Assembly (NCBI GenBank): GCA_019414325.1 | Contig: DXMG01000049.1 | Location: 1-13,702, forward strand | DNA from: Collinsella sp. | Lineage (GTDB): Bacteria > Actinomycetota > Coriobacteriia > Coriobacteriales > Coriobacteriaceae | Reading direction: 5' to 3' | Length of the DNA stretch: 13,702 bases | Shown here: one piece after another, positions 1 through 7,518 of the stretch | How positions within the stretch are numbered: the first letter of the stretch is position 1 | How the letters are laid out: each line of letters starts with the position of its first letter | Position numbers and translations under genes: made by a program | The notes under the pieces: generated by a model | The model's input: the letters and a program-made list of their open reading frames with translations, nothing else | The model's database searches: none | What the model was told of the DNA's origin: nothing

Positions 1-1767
1 GACCTGTGCCGCTACTACGCTGCTCGCGAGGGCGTTCAGACCAAGATCCTGCGCGTGCCGTTCCTGTATACCGCGTCTGCCGCGCTGGAAGACCCGTTTT
101 TGGTGCCGATGTTCGACGCATGCTCAACCGGATCGGCCGCTCTGCAGGGCGCGCAGGATGCGGTGTTTCCCCTGCTGTGTGCCGAGGAGCTTTCGGTGCT
201 GGTACGCCGTATCTTCGACAGCTGGGATGGCAACTTTGAGACGCTCGACGTAGCCGATACCTTCCATCATACGGCGGGCGAGGTGGGCGAGGCCCTTCAG
301 GCACTGTTCCCAGGGCTCTCAGTTGCTTATGGCGATTCTGCCGGCTACGCCCTGCCCGCCAGCGACGTCGCTCGCGTGCACTATGGCTGGTTTCAGCGCT
401 ACGACTTGCTGCGCGACCTCTCGACCATTCAGGCTCGCTGGGATGCTGGCCGTGCAAAGAAGGTCAACCCCTTGCGCGCGGCCATCGACCGCATTCAAAT
501 GCGCACGCTGCCTGTCAAATGCCTGGAGACGGCAGCCGCCTGGGTGCTCTTTGAAGTGCTGGAGCGCTTGTTCTCCCAATCGACCCAGCTCAACGTGCTC
601 GATTATCGCCTGCTCTACGTGGTGCTCATCGGCACGCTGTATGGCTTGGACTTTGGCCTGGTTGCGGCGCTGCTGGCGTCGGTGGGTTTGGCTGCGAGTT
701 ACTTTACTTTGTACGGCTATACCTTCCAGGGCCTGTTCTACGAGCCGTCCAACTGGCTGCCGTTTATCGCGTACTTTGTTGTGGGTGCCGTGTGCGGCTA
801 TGTGCAGCTGCGCAACAGCGAAGCCATTAGGGCGGAGCGCGATCAAAACGAGCTCGTGCGCAACCGCAATACGTTCCTTACGCAGCTCTACCACGACGCG
901 ATCGAGGACAAGCGTGCGTACAGGCGCCAGATCGTGGGTCGCCACGACAGCTTTGGCAAGATCTTTGCCGTGACGCAGGAGCTCGACGTGCTCAACCCAC
1001 GCGACATCTATCGCAAGTGCTGCGAGCTTCTGGGCGAGATCCTCGAGAACGATTCGGTGACGATCTACCATGTTTCTGGCGGAGCATTTGCACGCTTGGT
1101 GGCAGCAAGTCCCGCGATTGCCGAAGATGCCGCACGCTCGCTTACGCTTGAGCAGCTTGCGCCCCTTTTGGGCGACGGGGGTCGTTCGAACCTGTGGGTG
1201 AACCGCGAGTTGACGCCGGGGCTGCCCATGTTTGGATACACGATCGAGCGCGACGGGGCACCCGCCGTGTTGATCTTTGTACGTCGCGCGGCCGAAAACC
1301 AAATGACCCTCTATTATCAAAATCTGTTCCGCATCTTGTGCGGCCTGGTCGAAAGCGCGCTGGGCCGTGCCTTTGACTACGAGGCGGTGGCACAGGATAA
1401 ACGCTGCGTTGACGGCACTTGCGTGCTCAAGCAGGCTGCCTTTGGCCAAGAGCTCGCGGCCGAGCAGGCGCTGGCAGATGGCAAGATGGGCAGCTTTTTG
1501 CTCCTGCGCGTGGTACCGGGCATGGAGTCTGTCGGCGAGCTGGTGGGCGCAATTGGGTCGGCAATCCGCGAGAGCGATGCGGCGGGCTTGGTCGATGGCG
1601 ACGTGCTCTACCTGCTTATGCGCCAGGCAAAGGCGTGCGATCTGCCCATTATCCGCGAGCGCCTGAGCGCAAAGCAGATTGCGGTGGAGCCCGTCGACGG
1701 CGAGGACATCGTGGCGCTGCTGCAGCACATCGCTTACACCGGTGACGGTGAGGGGGATGTCGCTTGA
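1..1767 (+). CDS. pelD: SDR-PelD fusion, c-di-GMP receptor of the Pel synthase (5' partial)
   Basis: The reading frame is open from base 1, so the N-terminus lies outside the window; 588 residues are visible. Residues 1-24 (ending LRVPFLYT) match the stretch after the YxxxK catalytic motif of extended SDR epimerases/dehydratases, and the end of an SDR domain runs to about residue 140 (YGWFQRYDLL). Several hydrophobic segments follow at about 174-271, then a charged helix likely to be coiled coil (272-310), a GAF-like domain (about 320-457) and a degenerate GGDEF domain (about 460-588). The GGDEF active-site signature is replaced by VDGDV (531-535), while R523-E-S-D526 sits where the inhibitory-site RxxD lies in diguanylate cyclases; R554 lies 31 residues on, the PleD spacing for the second arginine. 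Known PelD proteins bind c-di-GMP through such a site and activate the synthase at the membrane. The SDR part could supply the sugar nucleotide, as the epimerase PelX does in some Pseudomonas; that is inference. Confidence 0.88.
   Translation, partial: DLCRYYAAREGVQTKILRVPFLYTASAALEDPFLVPMFDACSTGSAALQGAQDAVFPLLCAEELSVLVRRIFDSWDGNFETLDVADTFHHTAGEVGEALQALFPGLSVAYGDSAGYALPASDVARVHYGWFQRYDLLRDLSTIQARWDAGRAKKVNPLRAAIDRIQMRTLPVKCLETAAAWVLFEVLERLFSQSTQLNVLDYRLLYVVLIGTLYGLDFGLVAALLASVGLAASYFTLYGYTFQGLFYEPSNWLPFIAYFVVGAVCGYVQLRNSEAIRAERDQNELVRNRNTFLTQLYHDAIEDKRAYRRQIVGRHDSFGKIFAVTQELDVLNPRDIYRKCCELLGEILENDSVTIYHVSGGAFARLVAASPAIAEDAARSLTLEQLAPLLGDGGRSNLWVNRELTPGLPMFGYTIERDGAPAVLIFVRRAAENQMTLYYQNLFRILCGLVESALGRAFDYEAVAQDKRCVDGTCVLKQAAFGQELAAEQALADGKMGSFLLLRVVPGMESVGELVGAIGSAIRESDAAGLVDGDVLYLLMRQAKACDLPIIRERLSAKQIAVEPVDGEDIVALLQHIAYTGDGEGDVA
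1567..1605 (+). other. Retained c-di-GMP I-site (RxxD) next to degenerate GGDEF signature
   Basis: Codons for R-E-S-D (1567-1578) are followed after four residues by V-D-G-D-V (1591-1605) in place of GGDEF. In active diguanylate cyclases the product-binding RxxD sits just before the GGDEF loop. Here the binding motif is kept and the catalytic loop is lost, the pattern expected of a receptor rather than an enzyme. Confidence 0.75.
1751..1756 (+). promoter_or_regulatory. Ribosome binding site fixing a TTG start for pelE
   Basis: AGGGGG lies 7 bases before TTG at 1764. The TTG overlaps the pelD stop as TTGA, and no in-frame ATG or GTG lies nearby, so this motif decides the start and implies translational coupling. 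Confidence 0.7.
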
Positions 1768-2669
1768 TCTCGCTTGTCGTTGCCGCCGTCTTGCTGCTGA
1801 TTCATGGGCTGGTTTGCCTGGTGCTGTGGACGCTTATGAAGTTGGGCCTGCTGCCGGTGCGTGGGCACATGCTGGCTGTGATAGTGCTGGTGCCGCTGTG
1901 GGGCCCGTTGCTGGTGGTTCTGCTATCGGTCCGCGGCGCGGTGTTTGGCGAGGGGCTGAAAGAGTCTGCGCTGGAGTCGCTGCGCTTCAACGACGACCTG
2001 CATCGCAGCATCTTGGTACATGACCGTGAAGCCGATGCGGGCGTGATTCCGCTCGAGGAGGCGCTCATCGTCAACGACCCGGCAGAACGGCGCCGACTAA
2101 TGCTCTCCATGCTCACCGAGGAGCCCGACGCGTACCTGGCGCAGCTGCAGGCGGCTAAGCTTAACGACGACGTTGAGGTGGCTCACTATGCCGCGACGGC
2201 GGTGGCGCAGATCTCCAAGGAGTCCGACCTTAAACTGCAGCAGCTGGAGCGTGCCTTTAAGACGGACCCGAGCGCGCAAAACCTCAACGAATACTGCGAT
2301 TTTCTTGGTGAATACTTGGGCTCGGGCTTGGCTGAGGGGCGCGTGGCTCAGATTCAACGCCAACAGTACGCGCGCTTGCTTGCGCGTCGCTGCGAGCGCG
2401 AGGACACCCTTGAGCTTCGCATTCGATACGCGACGGCGCTGGCCGATGTCGGACAGATCGACGAGGCGCAGGCCGTGACCGACCAGCTGGTGCTCGACGT
2501 GCCCGAGGAGCAGGAGGTTTGGATGCTTTGCCTGCGCCTGGCGGTGATGCGCCGCGACGGTGACGAGGTCCACCGCGTGATCGATGCGATTGACAAGCAG
2601 CATGTATACTTGAGCGCCGCCAACCGCGAGGAACTGGCGTTTTGGCGCAACGGAGAGGAGGCCCGATGA
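1764..2669 (+). CDS. pelE: PelE-like membrane protein with TPR-like helical region
   Basis: A 301-residue protein starting at TTG 1764, overlapping the pelD stop by 4 bases. Two hydrophobic segments (about residues 2-27 and 34-57) anchor it in the membrane. The rest is soluble, helical and rich in Ala, Leu and Glu, with TPR-like spacing; for example, around residues 218-242 the text reads like a TPR helix pair (LRIRYATALADVGQIDEAQA). PelE of Pseudomonas has the same plan, two membrane segments and a TPR domain, and acts as a scaffold linking PelD, PelF and PelG. The sequence itself is poorly conserved, so the name rests on architecture and on its place between pelD and the deacetylase gene. 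It ends at TGA 2667-2669, overlapping the next ATG by 4 bases. Confidence 0.78.
   Translation: MISLVVAAVLLLIHGLVCLVLWTLMKLGLLPVRGHMLAVIVLVPLWGPLLVVLLSVRGAVFGEGLKESALESLRFNDDLHRSILVHDREADAGVIPLEEALIVNDPAERRRLMLSMLTEEPDAYLAQLQAAKLNDDVEVAHYAATAVAQISKESDLKLQQLERAFKTDPSAQNLNEYCDFLGEYLGSGLAEGRVAQIQRQQYARLLARRCEREDTLELRIRYATALADVGQIDEAQAVTDQLVLDVPEEQEVWMLCLRLAVMRRDGDEVHRVIDAIDKQHVYLSAANREELAFWRNGEEAR
2652..2661 (+). promoter_or_regulatory. Ribosome binding site for the DUF2194/PelA gene
   Basis: GGAGAGGAGG lies just before ATG 2666. It rules out the longer in-frame start at TTG 2642, which would lie upstream of this motif. Confidence 0.8.
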
Positions 2670-4546
2670 GCGTGGTGCAGCATATCCGCGACCGTGCGGG
2701 CCATTTTCGCTGGATGGGGCTGCTTGTGGTGTGGGCGGTCTTTATTGCCATGGCGGCCGTGCTGCTGGTGGAGCGCGCCGGCGTGCAGTACAGTGCGGGC
2801 CAGCATAAGCTGGGGATGCTTGCCGCCAACGATGCGGCGCCGGCTTCCTCGGCAATATTTGGCCAAAAGCCCACGTGCTTGGTTATTACCGACTCGGACC
2901 AAGATGGCGTCGAGGACGTCAAAGAGCAGTTCGACCAGATCTTGCTTGACATGAAGATCGCCCATCGCGATGTTGATATTGCCACCGACGGTGCGGACGC
3001 GATCCCGTCGCTCACGTCGTTTGATCGCGTGATTGTGCTTATGCCCTCGCTTGACGGACTGGGTACGTATCTGACCGATCTGATGAGTTGGGTGAGTGCG
3101 GGCGGCTCACTCATGCTGGGCATGACGCCAGATAACTCGAACTACCTGCAGGCTATTGCTTCCAAGCTTGGGATCGAATCGGCCGGATATGACTATGCGA
3201 AAGCCGAAAGTATCGTTCCGAGCGAGGACTTTATGTTGGGCGGAGGAGAGCGCTACGAGTTCTCGGATCCCTTCGATTCTTCGCTCTCGGTTTCATTGCG
3301 CGATACGGCGCGCGTATGGGCAAAGACCGGTGACGCGGGCACGCCGCTCATTTGGTCTAACGATTGCGGCAGTGGTCACACCGTGGTGTGCAACATTGGC
3401 ATCTACGACAAGGTCATGCGTGGGTTCTATGCTTCGGCCATAAGCTTGCTGGGTGATGCCACGGCCTATCCGGTCATCAACAGCGCCGTGTTCTATTTGG
3501 ACGACTTTCCTAGCCCCGTGCCCTCGGGCGACGGCACCTACATCAAGCGCGACTACGGGCTTTCCGTCGCCGATTTTTATGCCAAGGTCTGGTGGCCCGA
3601 TCTGCAAAAGCTCGCGCAAAAATACGGCATTCGCTATACCGGCGTGATGATCGAAAACTACGAGGACGCGGTCAACCAGACCGAGCCTGCGCGCCAGGTC
3701 GATACCACACAGTTTCGCTACTTTGGCGGCATGCTGCTGCAGATGGGCGGAGAGCTGGGCTTTCACGGCTACAACCATCAGCCTCTGGCGCTCTGGGATA
3801 CCGACTATGGTACGTTGTACGTCTACAAGACGTGGAAAAACAAGGAAACGCTCGTCGCATCGCTCAACGAGCTTATCGCCTTCCAAGATGAGGTGCTGCC
3901 CAACGCGCACGGCTCGGTTTACGTGCCGCCGTCAAATATCCTTTCGGCCCGTGCACGCAAGCTTATCGGCACCGACGTTCCGCGCATTAAGACTATTGCC
4001 AGTACGTACTTTGAGGACGGTACCGACCTGCCCTACGTGCAGGAGTTTGGCGTGGCGAGCGATGGCATTGTGGAGCAGCCACGTATTGTTTCGGGCGGCA
4101 TGGTCGACGATTCCTATATGCGCCTGGCAGCCGTGTCCGAGCTCAACATGCACTACGTGAGTACGCATTTTATGCACCCGGACGACCTTTTGGACCCCGA
4201 TCGCGGAGCCAAGGAGGGCTGGGAGGTCTACAAGGGCGGCCTGGTCGACTACCTGGAGTGGCTTACCAAATCCGCGCCCGACCTGCGGCACCAGACGGCG
4301 TCGGAGTGCTCCGGTGCCATCCAGCGCTTTTCGTCGGTTACGGTAAGCGTGGATACCAGCGCGGATGCCTGGACGCTCAGCCTGGGCAATTTCCACGACG
4401 AGGCGTGGCTCATGTTCCGCGCCAATAATGGCGAGCCGGGTGCGGTGACGGGTGGCGAACTGACGCACCTTACAGGCAATCTGTATCTGCTCAAGGCAAA
4501 TGATAAGACCGTGACGATCGAGCGCAAGGAGGGTGGCGATAAATGA
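2666..4546 (+). CDS. DUF2194 protein, PelA-like polysaccharide deacetylase
   Basis: A 626-residue protein starting at ATG 2666, behind a strong ribosome binding site and overlapping the pelE stop as ATGA. One membrane segment at about residues 17-38 leaves the rest outside the cell. Residues about 68-200 form an alternating alpha/beta domain (CLVITDSDQDG, then VIVLMPSLDG) resembling a Rossmann or glutaminase-like fold. A second domain carries D279-D280 in FYLDDFPSP and H367-x3-H371 in GFHGYNH, the Asp and HxxxH metal-site pattern of carbohydrate esterase 4/18-like deacetylases. In PelA of Pseudomonas such a site removes acetyl groups from the GalNAc polymer. The C-terminal 80 residues look like a beta domain. 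The glycoside hydrolase domain of Pseudomonas PelA is missing; Gram-positive clusters are known to carry the deacetylase as its own gene. Function is assigned by family, motif and neighbours. Confidence 0.85.
   Translation: MSVVQHIRDRAGHFRWMGLLVVWAVFIAMAAVLLVERAGVQYSAGQHKLGMLAANDAAPASSAIFGQKPTCLVITDSDQDGVEDVKEQFDQILLDMKIAHRDVDIATDGADAIPSLTSFDRVIVLMPSLDGLGTYLTDLMSWVSAGGSLMLGMTPDNSNYLQAIASKLGIESAGYDYAKAESIVPSEDFMLGGGERYEFSDPFDSSLSVSLRDTARVWAKTGDAGTPLIWSNDCGSGHTVVCNIGIYDKVMRGFYASAISLLGDATAYPVINSAVFYLDDFPSPVPSGDGTYIKRDYGLSVADFYAKVWWPDLQKLAQKYGIRYTGVMIENYEDAVNQTEPARQVDTTQFRYFGGMLLQMGGELGFHGYNHQPLALWDTDYGTLYVYKTWKNKETLVASLNELIAFQDEVLPNAHGSVYVPPSNILSARARKLIGTDVPRIKTIASTYFEDGTDLPYVQEFGVASDGIVEQPRIVSGGMVDDSYMRLAAVSELNMHYVSTHFMHPDDLLDPDRGAKEGWEVYKGGLVDYLEWLTKSAPDLRHQTASECSGAIQRFSSVTVSVDTSADAWTLSLGNFHDEAWLMFRANNGEPGAVTGGELTHLTGNLYLLKANDKTVTIERKEGGDK
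4526..4533 (+). promoter_or_regulatory. Strong ribosome binding site for pelF
   Basis: AAGGAGGG lies 9 bases before ATG 4543, whose ATGA overlaps the stop of the deacetylase gene. Confidence 0.8.
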
Positions 4547-5970
4547 GAATCTGCTTGGTACTCGAGGGTTGCTACCCCTATGTGCACGGCGGCGTATCTA
4601 CCTGGATGCATGGCTATATCCAGGCCATGCCCGAGCACGAGTTCGTGCTGTGGGTGATTGGCGCGCATGCTGCCGACCGCGGCAAATTTGTCTACGAGCT
4701 GCCCGGCAACGTGGTCGAGGTGCACGAGGTGTTCCTGGACGATGCCCTGCGGCTTTCGGGCGAGCAGCACGAAGCCAGTTTTGACGACCGCGAGCGCGAG
4801 GCGCTACGCCGTCTGGTGTCGCTCTCCAATCCGGACTGGGACGTGTTATTCGATGTCTTCCACCGCCGTCGCGTGCATCCGCTCTCGTTTTTGCAGAGCC
4901 GAACGTTTATGGACATCTTCCGCGACGTGTGCCTTGCCGAGTACCCCTACACGCCCTTTGCCGACGCATTCCACACCATGCGCTCTATGCTGTTGCCGGT
5001 GCTCTACCTGCTGGGCAGCGAGGTGCCGGTTGCCGATGTGTACCACGCTATCTCGACCGGCTACGGCGGCCTGCTCGCCTGTCTGGGCTCAAGCGTTCAC
5101 CATGCGCCGGTGCTGCTCACCGAGCACGGCATCTATACCCGCGAGCGCGAGGAAGAGATCATTCGCGCCGATTGGGTGGTGCCGTCATTTAAGGACCGCT
5201 GGATTCGCTTTTTCTACCTGCTTTCGGAGGAGATCTACCGCCGCGCCTTCCGCGTGACGAGTTTGTTCCATAACGCCCGCAAGACGCAGATTGATATGGG
5301 CTGTGATGCGGACAAATGCCTGGTTATCCCCAACGGCATCCAGTTCGATCGCTTTAAGGATATTCCCTTAAAGCCCGATGATGGCTGGGTGGATATTGGC
5401 GCAGTGGTGCGCTTGGCGCCCATCAAGGACGTCAAGACCATGATCTATGCCTTCTTTGAGCTGCGCGAGCGCCTGTCCAAGGTGCGCCTGCACATCATGG
5501 GCGGCGTGGACGACGAGGAGTACGGCGCCGAGTGCCACGCGCTGGTCGAAACCCTGGGCGTGCGCGACCTGATCTTTACCGGCCGCGTCAACGTGGTCGA
5601 GTACATGGAAAAGCTCGACTTTACCATTTTGACGAGCATCTCCGAGGGCCAGCCGCTCAGCGTGCTGGAGTCGCTTGCAGCGCGCCGTCCCTGCGTGACG
5701 ACTGAGGTGGGCTGCTGCCGCGAGTTGCTCGAAGGCGCCCCGGGCGACGACTTTGGCGTGGCGGGTTTTGTGACGCCGCCTATGTATCGCAAGGGCTTGG
5801 CCGATGCCATGGAGCGCATGTGCGTGAGCCGCGCCCGGCGTATCGAGATGGGGGAGCGCGGCCAGCGTCGCGTTGCCACGTACTTCTTGCACGAGCAGAT
5901 GCTCGCCAACTATCGCGCGCTGTACGACGAGACGGCGCAAGCGTTTGACCTGCCTAGAGAGGGGGAGTAG
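4543..5970 (+). CDS. pelF: PelF, Pel polysaccharide glycosyltransferase (GT4)
   Basis: A 475-residue cytoplasmic glycosyltransferase of the GT-B fold. The N-terminal half opens with the PelF hallmark EGCYPYVHGGVSTW, where the Gly-Gly loop binds the nucleotide sugar. The C-terminal half has the GT4 retaining signature: VVRLAPIKDVKT near residue 290, then SEGQPLSVLESLA with the E-x7-E pair E368 and E376. PelF builds the Pel chain from a UDP-sugar; recent chemistry of Pel points to GalNAc/GalN. It works with the PelD-PelE-PelG membrane complex, which fits its position between the deacetylase and the transporter. Length is close to the usual PelF of about 500 residues. ATG 4543 overlaps the previous stop by 4 bases and has a good ribosome binding site. 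This is the most confident family assignment in the window. Confidence 0.95.
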   Translation: MRICLVLEGCYPYVHGGVSTWMHGYIQAMPEHEFVLWVIGAHAADRGKFVYELPGNVVEVHEVFLDDALRLSGEQHEASFDDREREALRRLVSLSNPDWDVLFDVFHRRRVHPLSFLQSRTFMDIFRDVCLAEYPYTPFADAFHTMRSMLLPVLYLLGSEVPVADVYHAISTGYGGLLACLGSSVHHAPVLLTEHGIYTREREEEIIRADWVVPSFKDRWIRFFYLLSEEIYRRAFRVTSLFHNARKTQIDMGCDADKCLVIPNGIQFDRFKDIPLKPDDGWVDIGAVVRLAPIKDVKTMIYAFFELRERLSKVRLHIMGGVDDEEYGAECHALVETLGVRDLIFTGRVNVVEYMEKLDFTILTSISEGQPLSVLESLAARRPCVTTEVGCCRELLEGAPGDDFGVAGFVTPPMYRKGLADAMERMCVSRARRIEMGERGQRRVATYFLHEQMLANYRALYDETAQAFDLPREGE

Positions 5971-5973
5971 CCG

Positions 5974-7518
5974 GTGGCCGGAATCGGTTTTGAGCTCAAG
6001 CGCCTGTTTAGGCGCAAGGGTCTGTTTGCCACGATGCGCGCCTATGGCTACGCTGGCATTGTGTGCACGGGCCCCATGCTGCTGGGTGTGTTACTCCAGG
6101 TGGGTATCTTGGTACTGTGCGGTCTGTGGGGCGTGGGCCGAGCCAACCAGGACCTGCTGGTGTGCATGGTGACCTATACGCTGCTGGCCTCGCTTTTGCT
6201 CACGAGTTTTTTCTCCATGCCGGTCACGCGCTTTTTGGCTGATATGTTGTTTGCCGAGCGCGAGGATGAGATCCTGCCTTCGTTTTGGGGCTCCAACGCC
6301 ATCATGCTCGTTGCGGGCACGGTGCTCTACGGCGTCTTTTTGCTGTTCTCGGGCGCTACGCTGCTGCAGGGGCTGCTGTGCCTGTGGCTGTTCAACATTA
6401 TGATCGTCAACTGGAACGGCATGAGTTACCTCACGGCCATCAAGGATTACCGCGGCATCCTGTGCAGCTTTGCGGCCGCCATTGGCGTGACGTGCCTGTG
6501 CGCCCTGGCCGCGCTGGCGCTGGGACTGCCGCCGGTCGAGGGCCTGTTGGCGTCAATTGCCCTGGGCTACGGCGTCATGCTCGTCTGGGACGTGGTACTG
6601 CTGTACCGGTATTTTCCGCAGAGTGACCGCAGTCCCTGGCCCTTTTTGCAGTGGCTCGATCAGTTTATGCCGCTGGCGATCACGGGCCTGTTAACCAATC
6701 TGGGACTCTTTGCGCACCTGGTGATTATTTGGGCTGGTCCCATTGGCGTTCAGGTCAAGGGCTTGTTTTATGGTGCGCCCTACTACGATGTGCCGGCGCT
6801 GATCGCGTTTTTGACGATCCTGGTCACGACCGTCAACTTTGTGGTCTCGGTCGAGGTCAACTTCTATCCACGCTACCGCGACTACTACAGTCTGTTCAAC
6901 GACGGCGGCGTGGTGGGCGACATCGTGGTGGCAGAGGAGGGGATGCTCTCCACGCTCAACAGCGAACTGCGCTTTTGCGCGCTCAAACAGTTGTTTGTGA
7001 CCGCGGCGGTCATCTCGCTCGAGACCACGGTGCTGTCGGCCTTACCGTTGGGCTTTAACAACCTTATGCACGGGTATTTTCGCACGCTGTGCGTGGGCTA
7101 TGGCCTGTATGCCGTGGGCAATACGGTGATGCTCATCTTGCTGTACTTTACCGACTACAAGGGGGCCGTGATGGCATCGGGGCTGTTTGCCGGTGTGGCC
7201 GGGCTGGCGACTGCCGTGTCGTTGCTTTTGCCGCAGCAGTTTTACGGCTTTGGCTTTTTGTTGGGTGCAGCGGTGTTTTTTATCGTGGCGCTTCTGCGGC
7301 TCGATACCTATACCGCCAACTTGCCGTATAGTATCCTGAGCCAGCAGCCCATTGTGGCGACCGACAAAACGGGTCGCTTTACACAGCTGGGCCGCTTGCT
7401 CGACCGTGCCGAGCAGCGCTATGAGGAAGGTCGCCATAAGGGTGAGCCATATGGCGCGTTTGAGCGCGCAGTAGTTCACGTGTATCGCAACCATTGGGGA
7501 TGTTCTGATGACCGATAG
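5974..7518 (+). CDS. pelG: PelG, Pel polysaccharide membrane transporter
   Basis: A 514-residue membrane protein with about twelve hydrophobic segments, starting at GTG 5974, 3 bases after pelF. GAGGGGGAG (5959-5967) is its ribosome binding site. The N-terminus MAGIGFELKRLFRRKG followed by the first membrane helix is typical of PelG, which belongs to the MOP/flippase superfamily and is thought to carry the growing chain across the cytoplasmic membrane together with PelD, PelE and PelF. The last hydrophobic segment ends near residue 445. The final 60 to 65 residues form a charged, probably cytoplasmic tail (LLDRAEQRYEEGRHKGEPYG), longer than I expect from Pseudomonas PelG of about 456 residues. 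The 3' end overlaps the next gene by 11 bases. Confidence 0.92.
   Translation: MAGIGFELKRLFRRKGLFATMRAYGYAGIVCTGPMLLGVLLQVGILVLCGLWGVGRANQDLLVCMVTYTLLASLLLTSFFSMPVTRFLADMLFAEREDEILPSFWGSNAIMLVAGTVLYGVFLLFSGATLLQGLLCLWLFNIMIVNWNGMSYLTAIKDYRGILCSFAAAIGVTCLCALAALALGLPPVEGLLASIALGYGVMLVWDVVLLYRYFPQSDRSPWPFLQWLDQFMPLAITGLLTNLGLFAHLVIIWAGPIGVQVKGLFYGAPYYDVPALIAFLTILVTTVNFVVSVEVNFYPRYRDYYSLFNDGGVVGDIVVAEEGMLSTLNSELRFCALKQLFVTAAVISLETTVLSALPLGFNNLMHGYFRTLCVGYGLYAVGNTVMLILLYFTDYKGAVMASGLFAGVAGLATAVSLLLPQQFYGFGFLLGAAVFFIVALLRLDTYTANLPYSILSQQPIVATDKTGRFTQLGRLLDRAEQRYEEGRHKGEPYGAFERAVVHVYRNHWGCSDDR

Noticed and set aside
319..1728. Long open frame on the minus strand across pelD
   Set aside because: It is a by-product of GC-rich codon use opposite a clearly recognisable protein; its translation shows no known motif.
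2642..2665. Eight-residue longer start (TTG 2642) for the DUF2194 gene
   Set aside because: The ribosome binding site at 2652-2661 and the ATGA overlap place the start at 2666.
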